DNA of 64,000 nucleotides, from assembly GCA_019914945.1 (NCBI GenBank), contig CM034108.1, positions 7,636,001 through 7,700,000 of the forward strand, given 5' to 3'. Below are positions 22,997 through 34,757 of this stretch, one piece after another. Positions within the stretch are counted from its first letter, which is position 1. Every line of letters begins with the position of its first letter. The DNA comes from Typha latifolia (Eukaryota > Streptophyta > Magnoliopsida > Poales > Typhaceae). Below the pieces are notes generated by a model. The model was not told the DNA's origin. It made no database searches and saw only the letters and a program-made list of their open reading frames with translations. The position numbers and the translations under genes were made by a program.

Positions 22997-23562
22997 TGTT
23001 ATGAACTAGGTCTGGAACAATCCGTTCGTAGGATGATCCTGAGATTTTGCGAGGTAGTCAACTCGAAGTCTCCAGATCTAATAGCTTTGGAATGAAGTCA
23101 ATCGGAGATCTAGATGGAAAGTTATAATTAAAATAGTATAGCAATGTCAGATAGGGTAGAACGGTAAATAACCGACATTGCGGCGGTTGTCGGAGAGTGG
23201 CGAATGCTCAAGGGTGGTGGGCGACCATAATGTAGGGTGGCTGCTGGTGGAAGAAGGTGGCTTGAGTTTGGAAGGACGGAATGCTTATACGGCTATGATA
23301 TACTCCTAGAAAGATAAGGCGATCTAACAGCTATTATAAAAGATAAAAACGATAAGAAATATTTGGCTAAACTCATATTCATTTCATGATAATTATCAAC
23401 ACATGTCCACTCCTATTTATAAGAGTAAATATTTCTAGCGGACCAGATCCACATGCGAATTATCTAATTTATTTAAAATTTAAAATAATAAGATAAAGCT
23501 AAGTAACTAACTTAACTCGACTCGACTTGACTCGACTTAATTTATATGGTTGGATCGTAATA
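22997..23562 (-). repeat. C 3' LTR
   Basis: It starts TGTTATGAACTAGG at 22997 and ends near GGATCGTAATA at about 23562, next to a polypurine-like GAAGCGTGGTAG (minus). It is similar to 54284-54806 and more distantly to N. Confidence 0.75.
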
Positions 23563-23988
23563 ATCTACCACGCTTCGGACAACTTGTCCTCAAGGTGACT
23601 AGTCTTTCACGTCCTTGTACTCATACAACTTGTCGTGCTAATCAGTGGATTCGGATTCGTCTTCCTCAAGTTTGCCTAGGAACATGACGTGGGTTAGATG
23701 ACGCTTGCATTTATAACCGGGGGTAAATCGGGCATCACAGTAAAAAGATAAGCTTTTCTTTGGCGCTTTACCAAGTTTTTGGGTACAAAGCAGCACGATA
23801 TCATCTGTTGGTTAGGTTGAGCTGTCAGTGTAGGCTGAGTTGGGACAGATGCCGTCTCTAATGGGCCGTGGGATTGAACCATCTTTCTTCTCTCCTCCTT
23901 GCGGATCTAGTTCAGCTGATCCAACTTGGACTCCATTAGAACAGCTAAGGAGAAGGTCTCATTATAAGTAGTGGGCCTCAAAGCCTTG
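23563..23988 (-). pseudogene. C gag C-terminal part and element tail
   Basis: The minus frame reads ALRPTTYNETFSLAVL-like sequence followed by ESKLDQLN, a basic stretch (RKEERRKM) and a degenerate zinc-knuckle (CDARFTPGYKC). It then passes directly into HLEDKLSEAW, the tail that precedes the polypurine tract in these families. It joins in frame sense to 52824 when D is removed (AEV then KALRP). Confidence 0.72.
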
Positions 23989-24222
23989 TGGTATGAACAA
24001 AAAGTCCACAACCTGATCTGGATCGATTGTAGGAAAGCAGCCTGTGTAGTGCTCGCATTCAAACGCACAAATTACGTTCTCTGTCGATGTGAATGCCTGC
24101 AGGTGTTTGCAAGGGCATTCGAATGCACCCTCTCCCGCATTCGAATGCAACATACATAATCCTTATTTTTTTATGAATTAAATAACTAGCACAATAAGAA
24201 AAAACTCTCGTAAGGTGCATTA
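23989..24222 (-). repeat. D 3' LTR with internal deletion
   Basis: Left end TGGTATGAACAAAA and AGGAAAGCAGCC match the D 5' LTR start at 51978. At about 24050 the sequence jumps to the U3 CpG-derived region (CATTCGAATGCA), so the middle of about 600 bp is missing. Confidence 0.8.
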
Positions 24223-25690
24223 GCCTACCTCGCTTCCCCCATCTTGTTCTCAAGGTGCAAAGTCGGGGAAATTCTCCAAGATGTCTGTCTACAGCTACCA
24301 CGTCGCCTCGTCGGATGGCTTGCTATGACGTCGTCGATGCCTCACAACTACACGAATTGGCTCCACAACTGCTATCTCCTCCAATGGCTCGGGTAGAATT
24401 GATCCCATGACCTGGTGATCTTCAATCAGCTCCCTCAGCAGTGAAACATGAAAGACCGGGTGTACTCTCAACCCCTCAAGCAGCTCCAAGTGATATGAAA
24501 CCGGACCGATACGCTCTAACACCCGAAACAGACCGAAGTAGTGATGTGCTAACTTTTGATTTCGTATCGGACGTAAGGTCACCTATTAGCTGTCGGTATG
24601 GTTGCACCCTTTTGAACACCCAACTGCTGATGTCGAACTCCTGCTCCCAATGGCTGTGATCATAAATTTGTTTCATGCGGTTTTGAGCAAGTTTAAGATG
24701 GGCACGCAACCTCCTCAATGTGGCGTCTCTATCCATTAACGCCAAGTCCACATTCGTCCGATCTACAAATGCCACAGGGTCATAGGCGCGTAATGTCGGA
24801 GCCGTGTGCCCATATACCATCTCGAACGGAGTCATGCCAATACAGTTGTGGAGGGTGGTGTTGTAAGTCCACTCTGCCCACGATAAGAACTCCAACAAGC
24901 ATCTCGACATCTCTCCCATAAAGCATCGCAAATATTGCTCGATGCCTCAATTGACCACCTCGGTTTGGCCGTCTGTTTGTGGATGGTAGGCCGAACTGAG
25001 GTTTAACCGAGTCCCCTACAATTTGGAGAACTCCATCCAAAAGTCGCTAACAAATACACAATCACGATTGAAGACAATCATGCGTGGCATGCCATGCAAC
25101 CTAGCAACATCTTTCAATAAAATTTTAGCCACTGACTTGGCTGAAAATAGATGCGACAATGTGGAAAAATGCACATACTTAATCTGTCAACCACCACAAA
25201 AATAACTGAGTAACCACATACCAACGGAAGACCTTCTGTGAAATCTATAGAAATATCTTCCCAAACACGGTTCAGTATCGATAGAGGCTGAAGTAATCCG
25301 TCTGATTTCAATGTAGTTAGCTTCGCCCTTTGATAGATTTTGCAAGTACGAACAAAATCCTCTCATCTTTCCTTAGTCCTGGCCACGTGCAGCTCTGTGA
25401 TAGCCCCTATAAGTCCTCAAAACACTCTCATGACCGGCTTCCGGAGTTTGGTGGAAATGCTCCAACAATTTCTGCCGCAATCCATCGTCCGCGGGCACCC
25501 AGATGCACCCGGTCCAACAGCAGACCACCTCAGTTCTCCAGCTCCAGATGGCACTCCGGATCATGCAACACCTCATATAATAACCTCTTAACATCTGGTT
25601 CAGATGTACATGCATATCTCAGCTCATCAAAAAAAGGAAAAGTGGGAGAAGAGAAGGCTGCGAGCTTGGCGGTATCGGGTTAGCGCGATA
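24223..25690 (-). pseudogene. D integrase and chromodomain
   Basis: Integrase would insert the cDNA. The minus strand shows, from 25690 down: the spacer after RNase H; the N-terminal zinc region (KLLEHFHQTPEAGHE, 25500-25440); SIDFTEGLPLV with a catalytic Asp (near 25240); FAR-type SMR and WAEWTYNTTLH (24860-24830); IGMTPFEMVYG; then HPVFHVSLLREL and a chromodomain end (KPSDEATW, about 24300). Stops and shifts occur at about 24560, 24940 and 25120. This is the closest to a complete integrase in the window. Confidence 0.85.
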
Positions 25691-27060
25691 GTGTCTGCCG
25701 CTCTATTTTTTGTCGCCTTCTTGTATTGAATTTCATAATCATACCCTAGCAATTTTGTGACCCTGCTTTGTTGGAGTGTGAATACGCTGTCCCATAAAGT
25801 ATGAAAGAGTCTTTTGATCGGTTCGAATAATAAATCGCCTACCGATCAAATAAGGCATTCACTTTGTCACCACGTAGAGGATTGCCAATATCTGTCTCTC
25901 GTAAGTCGACAATTGCTAGGATTTCTATGATAAATCTTGCTTAGAAAGGCTATGGGACATCCTCCTTGCATTAGTACAGCTCCTATGCCAACAATCGACA
26001 AATCGTGTTCCACAACGAACTTTTTGGTGAAGTTCAGTAGAGCTCGAACAGGTGCCGTTGTCATTGTTGTTTTTAATTCTTTAAATGCTGTAGTGGCTTC
26101 CTCCATCCATCTAAAAGAGTCCTTCCTCAATAATGAAGTGAGAGGAGCAATGATCTTCCATACCTGGGGATGAAGCACTGATAATACCCGGTCAGTCCCA
26201 AGAAGTTGTGCAATCCCGTGGTGGAAGTAGGGATCAACCAAGCTATCATACACGCCACCTTTTGAGGATCCGCCGCCACTCCTTTCACTGTTATGATGTG
26301 GCCTAAATATTCCACTTATGGTACTCCCCATAGGCACTTAGACTTCTTAACCTTCAGTTGATTTTGCTTCAACAAATCCAGTACATCTTCTAAATGCCCC
26401 TGATGCTCTATTTCCGTCCTACTGTACATCAAAATATCGTCAAAAAATACCAAGACATATCGTCATAGTAGAGGCCAAAAAAAATCATTTATGAGGCTTT
26501 AAAAAGTTGCTGGAGCATTGGTGAGGCCGAACGGTATCACCTAGAACTCATAGTACCCGTTCGGAGTCTGAAATGCAGTTTTGTGCACATTCGCCGGGTG
26601 AACTCTAATTTGATGATACTCGACTCTCAAATCAAGCTTGCTAATTATAGTCGCCCTTGCAAGCTTGTCTAGCAGCTCCTCTATGACCAGAAGGATACCG
26701 GTCCTTGACGATGAAAGTATTTATGCCCGGTAGTCAACACAAAAATGCCACGACACGTCCTTTTTTCGCACCAATAACACGGGCAATGAGTAAGAACTAT
26801 GACTTGGTTGTATGAGGCCTTGCTCCAACATTTCGGCCACCATTTTGGAGATAACTTCCTTCTGCACATGTGGATACTGATACGGTCTCACGTTCGCCAG
26901 TGCAGCCCCAAGCACAATCTTTATGCGATGGTCCACCGTTCGCGTTGGTGGCAACTCCTTTGGTTCCTCAAACAGTCCAGCAAATTTATCCAATAAATTA
27001 GACAAATTAAATGTAGTACCTGGACTCATTTTAGGCTCATCTCCTGCTAATCATAACTAA
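25691..27060 (-). pseudogene. D RNase H and reverse transcriptase
   Basis: RNase H is at 26337-25700 (VRALLNFTKKFVVEHD, with the catalytic Asp context altered from CDAS to HDLS; GIGAVLMQGG). RT is at 26990-26340 ([31 protein letters not shown], a FFDDILMYS-like box near 26430). The motifs are mutated and several stops are present, so the copy is inactive. Confidence 0.83.
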
Positions 27061-27433
27061 AGAAGATAGGCCCAATCACTTGCATAAGGTAGCCCCACCA
27101 TCAGTTGTATCGCTGGACTCGGTAGGAACCGAACGCCATCAAGTTGCACCATTTCGTTTCCTTGTCAAAATTTCATCCACATACTTCAGAAATCAAATGT
27201 GACAGGTCCAAGCTCTGCAAATACTAAGTGTCAAGGACAATGTTCGCTCCTCGCAACGCCAACGGATAAAAGTTTACAATGATGCTGTGTCCTTTCACTC
27301 ATATACTGACCTGGCGGCACAAGCTCTCTGCCTAAAGCTTCGTGCCATCTCCAATAGCAACCTCAAACCCCGCGGTCGGTTTCGCGTCCAAACTCATCTT
27401 CCTCAGCAACCTCTCATCTAAAAAGTTATGTGT
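27061..27433 (-). pseudogene. D protease, distal part
   Basis: It aligns with the end of the B protease (VTFDF and VLGAQWL region, degraded). It stops abruptly at 27438 inside the active-site segment, where E is inserted; the N-terminal part resumes at 32813. Confidence 0.78.
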
Positions 27434-27438
27434 ACTCC

Positions 27439-28298
27439 TGATACGTTTAGTTAGGATATTTTCTTACTGCATTAGTTATTTATTTTTATTAAAATAAAAT
27501 TCTTGTAAGTCGCGTTCGAACGCAGGTGGGGTCGCATTCGAATGCCCTTGCGAACGCCTGCATCAGGTTTGCAAATAATGAGAACGCATATTGTGCGTTC
27601 GAACATGGATGGGCGAGTTCGAACGCTAGCGTTCTGATGTCTGCATCGCGTTCGCACATACAGAGAACGTCTTTTGTGCATTCGAACGCGATTGGGCGCG
27701 TTCAAATGCAATCGACAGGAATCTTCTAGAATTAGGAGTACATATTATTTTAGGACTTGTTGGTAGCCTCTATACATATGTGGATGGCAGCCAAATTCAT
27801 TATGCTATTGGAATATTAATTTCTTGCCTCTTTATCATCTATCTACCCTAATCTCCCTCATCCCTCTTCACCATCCTTCCATCTCTACCGTTGGCAAGGT
27901 TTCTCCTAACTTCTAATCTGTCTCGACTGTCGAGCCACCCCTCTTTTTTGGGATCTCGACCACTTCGTTCCCTTCGTCTATACCCCTTAATCACATCCAC
28001 CATCCACTTTCACCTCCATACCCATCCATAACCATAACATCCACTCCACCCGTCACCACCACCATCACCCACATTATTCTATGTTTTCAACCCAGGTACA
28101 ATTCAAATCTGCAAAGGGATACATACAAAAGTTGTAGATCAGGAAGTTACAAATCTTATACACTTGGTTTTGTAATTGTCTGGCTACCGGAGAATATTTG
28201 GCAAATATTTTTCCACGATTGCGCGGACTGATTCCTGTAATACATCTAGATCTTGAAGGAATTGTTGCGTAGCCTATCTTTGGTTCGAGAACTTATCA
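27439..28298 (+). repeat. E 5' LTR
   Basis: It starts TGATACGTTTAGTTAGG and ends GAGAACTTATCA. CpG palindromes lie at 27508-27720. It is the same family as the B LTR, but with fewer PBS-like units at its end. Confidence 0.9.
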
Positions 28299-28311
28299 TT
28301 GGTATTAGAGC
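28299..28311 (+). other. E primer binding site
   Basis: TTGGTATTAGAGC follows the LTR directly; there is one mismatch to the initiator tRNA-Met complement (C to T). Confidence 0.85.
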
Positions 28312-28334
28312 AGGCGAACCTCAGACATCCATTA

Positions 28335-29695
28335 ATGGTTGAAACAAGAAAGATGACATCAACAAGGAGACCTACGGAGAGCAAACCGACAAGGAAAGAC
28401 TCAATCCACGATGACCCTAACCATGAGGCCGATTCCTTTGGAGTGACCACGGCAGGACCGAGTCAACTAATGTCCATGGATGCGAATATGGATGAACTTA
28501 GGGGCATGTTCCTTACATTAATGCATAAAGTTGACTCAATTCAAAAAGATCACAATGATTTTAAGGAATATGTCATGAACCGATTTGATTTGTCATCTCC
28601 TCGACGACGATCGGAGTTTCAAGAAGGACCAGCGATGGGACATCATCGAATTGACACCCCACAGGTCCAGGTGCATCATGTGAGTGTCAATGATCCCCTC
28701 TTACCTATGCCTACACATCATGCCCCACCTCCATTGCAAAACCCAATACCGGCGGTGGTGGAACCCAAGAGGCGTGCGGCACCGGTGCGCTTCATCAATG
28801 AGGAGGATTGGCACTTTGACGATGAGGTTGATCCCTTTGGAGATGTTGATGGACGTGTCGAGGATTTAGAGAAGGTGATCAACATGCACAAAGGTTTAGA
28901 CCTGAACCAAGGATCTTTCGCGAACCCAACAATGCTATTCGGGGGAGAACTGCACGCTTGGATTTTCCAAAATTCTAGGGCGGTGATCCAACAGATTGGG
29001 TGTTTCAAGTTAAATAATATTTTAATTGTCAAGGTACAGCGGAAGATGCAAAGGTCCAGATGGTAAGCTTTCACCTCCAAGGAACGGCATTGCATTGGTA
29101 TAGATCGATTATTTGTGGTGGAAGATATACCAGATGTGCTGATTTTTGTAGAAGGATTACACGCAGATTTGGGACAGCGGCATATGAAGATTTTGCTGCC
29201 ACATTAAGCAAGATGGTTCCAACCGTATTGGAGTACCAAGCTGAGTTTGAAAGAGTTAGTAGTCGTTGTGAGCCACCTTGGCCCGAACCGACATTAATGA
29301 GCACATTTATTTTAGGGCTACGGGATGAGATTCAGGCAGATGTTCGTGCTCTTTGTCCTACAACTTTGGAGGAGGCCTTTGAATAGGCCGTTAGGATGGA
29401 GCAAAAACATAAGGCTCTGAAGATGGCAGCAAAAATAAATTGGGGCAACCGAGATAGACGGCTTGCATTTAGAACACCGGTTGGAAATTCTGCAGGTTCA
29501 AAAACAGCGGCTGCGAGTACTAGACCACGACCACCTTTGAGACCTTCTTCTGATGTTAGAGGAGGCACAAGACCCCCCGTTCAAACTGTCCACCTGCCTA
29601 AGTGGAGGAGCGAAGAGCAAAGGGCCTTTGCTTTCAATGCGATGAGCATTTCACCTCCGGTCATCGATGTTCCAAACTGATCGGGAGTGTGATGC
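28335..29695 (+). pseudogene. E gag
   Basis: The ATG at 28335 starts MVETRKMTSTRRPTESKPTR, as in B. The first frame runs to about 29066. A second frame continues the capsid part (FHLQGTALHWYRSII, RRFGTAAYEDFAATLSKM, EYQAEFERVSSRCEPPWPEP) to a stop at 29384. The zinc-knuckle region (CFQCDEHFTSGHRC) lies at about 29630-29680 in yet another frame. Confidence 0.88.
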
Positions 29696-30460
29696 TCATC
29701 GATGGTCTCGAGAAGGATGATGAGATTGTTGATGATGGAGAGTGTCAAGAGGAGGTCCATGAGGAGGCCATTGAGGTGGGTGCAAAAGAAGATATCCAAG
29801 CTAAAATATTGATGCATGCATATTCAGATACTTTTGCACCGAGGACGTTATGAGTAGACAAACTCATTAGAAAGCATTGTGTGCACATCTTCATCGATTC
29901 TAGGAGTACACACAACTTTCTAGATGAGAGGTTAGTGAGGAGATTGGGTTTGGATGCCGAACCGTCCACGGGATTTGACGTTGCTATTAGAGATGGCTTG
30001 AAGCTTAAGGCGGAGAGCTTGTGTCGCCTAGTCGGTATACGGGTGCAAGGACACGACATCATTGTGGATTTGTATCCATTAGCGTTGCGAGGAGCGGACA
30101 TTGTCCTTGATACCCAATGGTTACAGAGCTGGGGACCCATCACATTTAATTTCCGGAGTATGTGGATGAAATTTAAACAAGAAAACAAAGATGTGCGGTT
30201 TGATAGCGTATGGTCTTCACCAATTTTTGCGATGCAGCCTATGGTGGGGCTGCCTTGTGTGTATGATTTGATCTATCTTCTTCTGTTAGGACTAGTAGGA
30301 GATGAGCTTCAAATGAGTTCAAGTACTACCATTGAATTGTCTAATTTATTAGATAATTTTTTTGGACCATTTGAGCAGCCACAGGAGTTGCCACCAAGGA
30401 GAGCGGTGGACCATCGCATAAAGATTGTACTCGGGTTGCACCAGCGAACGTGAGGCCATA
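29696..30460 (+). pseudogene. E aspartic protease
   Basis: The active site reads FIDSRSTHNFLDERLVRRLG: the Gly of the D-S-G motif has become Arg, which would inactivate the enzyme. VLDTQWLQSWGPITFNF follows, and then the linker to RT ([13 protein letters not shown]). A stop interrupts the frame near 29851. Confidence 0.86.
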
Positions 30461-31015
30461 TCAGTATCCACATGTGCAAAAAGAAGTTATCTCAAAGATG
30501 GTCGCCGAGATGTTGGAACAAGGTCTCATTCAACCAAGTCATAGCTCATACTCATCCCCTGTGCTATTGGTGCGAAAAAAGGATGGGACATGGCGTTTTG
30601 TGTCGACTATCGGGCACTAAATGCTATTACTATCAAGGATCGGTATCCCATTCTAGTTATTGAGGAGTTGCTGGACGAGTATGTAGGGACGACCATATTC
30701 AACAAGCTTGACTTGAGGGCTGGGTATCATCAAATTAGAGTTCACCCGGCGGATGTACACAAAACTGCGTTCTGAACACCGGATGGGCATTACGAGTTCC
30801 GGATGATGCCTTTTGGTCTCACCAATGCTCCAGTTACCTTTCAAGTTATGAATGATATATTTTGGCCTCTCTTGCGAAGGTATGTCTTGGTATTTTTTGA
30901 CGATATTTTATTGTATAGCAAGAATGAATTGGAGCATTGGCAACATTTGGAGGATGTGCTGAATTTGTTGAAACAAAATCAATTGAAGATCAAGAAGTCG
31001 AAGTGCCATACATGA
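30461..31015 (+). pseudogene. E reverse transcriptase
   Basis: Blocks seen: [12 protein letters not shown] sequence, [51 protein letters not shown] and [10 protein letters not shown] (near 30905). Frames change near 30595 and a stop is at about 30773. At 31013 the sequence jumps from the KSKC segment to TTWPIPTTT, skipping the LGHIIS block. Confidence 0.88.
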
Positions 31016-31610
31016 CCACTTGGCCTATTCCTACTACTACTATCGAATTGAGAGGATTTTTGGGGCTGATCGGATATTATCGTCGATTCATCGCCGGATA
31101 TGGAAAGATCTCTGCTCCTCTCACTTCTTTGTTAAAGAAGGACTCTTTTAGATGGACGGATGAAGTCACTACAGCCTTTGAAAAACTAAAAACAGCAATA
31201 ACGATGGCACTCATTTTAGCGCTACCGGACATCACCAAAGAGTTAATTGTGGAATGTGATGCATCGGGAGTTGGCATAGGAGCTGTACTAATGCAAGGAG
31301 GATGTCCCATTGCTTATCTTAGCAAGGCTTTATCACAAAAATCTCAGCAATTATCGACTTATGAGAGAGAGAAGTTGGCAATTCTGCATGCGGTGATAAA
31401 GTGGAGGCCTTATTTGATCGGTAGATGATTCATTATACGAACCTATCAAAGGAGTCTTCCATATTTTATGGGATAGCGTATACACACTCTAGCACAGTAG
31501 AGATGGGTCACAAAATTATTGGGGTATGATTATAAAATACAATAGAAGAAGGGAACGGAAAATAGAGTGGCGGATGCACTATCGCGCCAAACCGATACCG
31601 CCGAGCTTGC
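31016..31610 (+). pseudogene. E RNase H
   Basis: LRGFLGLIGYYRRFIAGYGK, LIVECDASGVGIGAVLMQGG and STYEREKLAILHAVIKWRPY are preserved. A stop at 31426 precedes the last segment, which ends with VADALSRQ near 31580. Confidence 0.88.
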
Positions 31611-32745
31611 AACCTATTCTTCTCTTACCTTTCCCTTCCTTGATGAGCTGAGATATGCATGTACATTTGACCTAGATGTTTTGAGATTGTTGAAGGAGGT
31701 GTTGGATGATCCGGAGCGCCATCCAGAGTTGGAGAATCAAGGCAGTTTGCTGCTGGACCGCGGATGCATTCGGGTGCCTGCAAATGAAGATTGTGGCAGA
31801 AATTATTGGAGGGTGTCTTGAGGACTTATAAGAGGATATTTCAGAGTTGCACATGGTCAGGATTAAGGCGGGATGTGAAGAGTTTTGTCCGTGCTTGCGA
31901 AGTTTGTCAAAAGGCTAAGGCAACCACATTGAAATCGATCGGATTACTTCAGCCTTTACCTCTACCGGACTGTGTTTGGGAAGACATTTCTATGGATCTC
32001 ATAGAGGGTCTTCCGCTGGTACATAGTTGTTCTGTTATCTTTGTGGTGGTTAACCGATTGAGCAAGTATGCGCATTTTTTGACATTGTCACATCCGTTTT
32101 CAGCCAAGTAAGTGGCTGAAATTTTTGTGAGAAATGTTGCTCGGTTACATGGCATGCCACGCACAATTGTCTCGGATCATATGATTGTGTATTTATGAGT
32201 GACTTTTGAATGGAGTTTTTCAGATTGCAGGGGACTCAATTGCATTTCTGTTCGGCCTACCATCCATAGACGGACGGCCAAACCGAGGTGGTCAAACAAG
32301 GTATTGAGCAGTACTTGAGGTGCTTTGTTGGAGAGATGCCGATACGATGGTTGGAGTTTTTACCATGGGCAGAGTGGTTCTACAACACCGCCTACCATAG
32401 TAGCATTGGCATGACTCCATTTGAGAGGGTGTATGGACGCACAGTTTTGATATTACATACTTATGATCTAGTGGCATCTACGGATTGTATGAAGGTGGAC
32501 TTAGCTCTGATGGATAGAGACGCCACATTGAGGAGGTTGCGTGCCCATCTTAAACTTGCTCGAAACCGCAAGGAGCAAGGTTATGACCGTAGCCATAGGG
32601 AATATGAGTTCGACATCGACAGTTGGGTGTTTATGAGGGTACAACTTTATCGACAGGTGACCTTATGTCCGATGCGTAATGAAATATTAGCACATCGCTA
32701 CTTTGGTCTGTTTCATCGAATATTTTCCCATGATTGCACAGATTG
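31611..32745 (+). pseudogene. E integrase, C-terminus deleted
   Basis: The N-terminal region (LLLDRGCIRVPANE) has lost part of the zinc-binding motif. The core begins at about 31980 (WEDISMDLIEGLPLV, first catalytic Asp) and continues with VSDHMIV (second Asp) and a damaged DGQTEVV (Glu region). WAEWFYNTAYHSSIGMTPFE follows at 32370-32440. The frame runs on through RYFGLFHR and straight into LTR sequence at 32719, so the GPY/F module and chromodomain are gone. Confidence 0.86.
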
Positions 32746-32807
32746 AAAGAATCGTTGCGTAGCCTATCTTTAGCTCGAGAACTTATCATTGGTATCAGAG
32801 CTTATCG
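32719..32807 (+). repeat. E 3' LTR remnant
   Basis: Only the U5 end survives (GCGTAGCCTATCTTTAGCTC, then GAGAACTTATCA). After that point, where the 5' LTR stops, it has TTGGTATCAGAGC and TTATCG before the TSD ACTCC, one PBS unit longer than the 5' LTR. Confidence 0.85.
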
Positions 32808-32812
32808 ACTCC

Positions 32813-33830
32813 TGGAATCAGTAAGGATGTGCGCATAATGCTTTCTAACGAGTCCGTCAACCCACAATGTCCTCAGTGCGAAAGTACTCGAATATGCATG
32901 CATTAATATCTCAAGTTGGATATCTTCCTCCGCGCCCTCCTCCACGTCCTCCCCATGGACCTCCTCTACACACTCTTAATCACCAACAACCTCATCGTCC
33001 TCCTTGAGACTGTCGATGAGCATCACACTCCTGATCTGTTTGGAACACCGATGACTAGGGGTGAAACATTCATCACATCGAAAGCAAAGCCCCTTCACCT
33101 TTCTTTCTTCCACCTGGGTAGGTGTGAGAGTTCGAACGGGGGGTCTTGTGCCCCCTCTAACGTTAGAAGAGGATCTCAAATGTGGTCGTGCCCCTGTACT
33201 AGCAGTTGCTGCCCTTGAACTCGCAGAATTCTCAACCGGCGTTCTCGGCGCAAACCTCCCATCTCGGCTGCCCAAACTTGCCTTCGCTGCCATTTTCAGA
33301 GCCTTGTTCTTTTGCTCTATCGCATAGCCTTCTCGAAGGCCTCATCAAGAGTGGTAGGACAAAGAGCACGAGCATTCACTTAGATCTCCTAGCGCAGCCC
33401 AGAAATAAAAGTGCTTATCAATGTCAGTTCGGACCAAGGTGGCACGCACTGACTACTAACTCTTTCGAATTCTGCCTGGTACTCCTACATGGTTGTCCTT
33501 TGAACTATTTTGCTTAATATGACAGCAAAATCTTGATACACCGCTGTCCCAAATCTGAGTGTAATCCTCCTATAAATTTCTACTCAACCGGTAAGTCCTC
33601 CACCTCGAATAGTCGATCGATACCAATGCAATGCCATCCCTTGGAGGTGAAAGCTTGCCATCTTTACCTTTGCATCCTCCGCTGTCTCTTAACAATAAAA
33701 ATACTGCTCCACTTTGAAACAACAAATCCGTCACATCCCCATCTTGGAATTTTGGAAAGTCCAAGCATGCGGTTCTCCCCCAGATAGCATTATGGAGCTT
33801 GCGAAAGGTCCTTGGTTCTGGTCTGAACCG
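32813..33830 (-). pseudogene. D protease start and gag C-terminal half
   Basis: Minus strand from 33830: capsid part of gag (FPKFQDGDVTDLLFQS, LPPRDGIALVSIDYS region, degraded), the zinc-knuckle (CFRCDECFTPSHRC, about 33095-33050), the acidic linker and the start of the protease up to the E insertion point. F interrupts gag at 33830, and the rest is at 51348. Confidence 0.82.
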
Positions 33831-34715
33831 TGATTCGATTTGGACTTCACCGATGTCATCTCGAGCATGGATACACTTTAGGGGTGTCTTTTATTCTTGT
33901 TTTAGTGTTTATTTCAAAGAAAAATAAGTTTTCTGTAGGTTGCGTTCAAATGCTGGTCGGTGCGTTCGAACGTGCTTGCGAATGCCTACATCAGGTTCAC
34001 AAAAATAGAGAATGCAAAATGTGCATTAGAACGTGATCGAGCACAAGTTTGCATCGATAGAGAGCATTTTTTGTGCGTTCGAACGCGTTCGACACCGTTC
34101 GAACGCGCTCGGTAAAAATCCAGTTTTTCTAGAGTTAATAATTGTCATTTTTAAATTATTTGGTTAGCCTCTTAAGGTGTGGATGACAACCAAGAAGGGA
34201 TTATTGAATGAATTGAGTTTTTGCCCTAATCTTCTTCTTTTCCTTCTCTCTCGTTCCCTCATCCCCTGGCTCCACCACTTCTAGCCTCCCTCGACTGACC
34301 ACTCACCCTAGTCCCTTGGGGGCGGCCCACTCCTCCCCTTTCTTCAAATCTCTCTACCTTGCCCTAACCCTTTCATCATCCATAATCCTTCCATCACCAC
34401 CCTACTCACCGGTGCCACCCCATTACCACTGTCCTACCACCTTTATAATCCATCTAGGATCTCGTGCCTCTATCCACATATCTATAGACAGATTCCCTGA
34501 CATTTGCCTACTTATCTGAAGATATCTCCAGATCCCGACGTTCGGTTTCCTTGAAATTAGATTCAAGCTCTTTTCTAAGGCTAACAACATATCACAATTT
34601 CACATTGATCTGACGACTATAACTTTTGGAATTCTCTTCCAAAGTTTCATGCTAGATCCTATCCAGATCTAAAATTGGGATAGATCAAACCTTAGCCTAA
34701 GGGGAGATCGTATCA
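33831..34715 (+). repeat. F 5' LTR
   Basis: TGATTCGATTTGG at the start and GGGGAGATCGTATCA at the end, 885 bp. CpG palindromes lie at 33938-34120. It is a diverged member of the A family with no fossil PBS. Confidence 0.9.
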
Positions 34716-34719
34716 AGAG

Positions 34720-34732
34720 TGGTATCAGAGCC
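34720..34732 (+). other. F primer binding site
   Basis: TGGTATCAGAGCC lies 4 nt after the LTR end. Confidence 0.9.
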
Positions 34733-34757
34733 ATCATTTCTCGGACACACGCTTCTT

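Larger units (their letters stand above)
27439..32807 (+). mobile_element. Chromovirus-type element E, inserted in D
   Basis: A plus-strand element flanked by identical ACTCC (27434-27438, 32808-32812). Removing it joins the two halves of D's protease exactly. Its 5' LTR is 860 bp, but only about 89 bp of the 3' LTR remains, fused to integrase. Gag, protease, RT, RNase H and integrase are all recognisable and all broken. The deletion must postdate or accompany integration, since the far end and TSD are kept. Confidence 0.93.
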
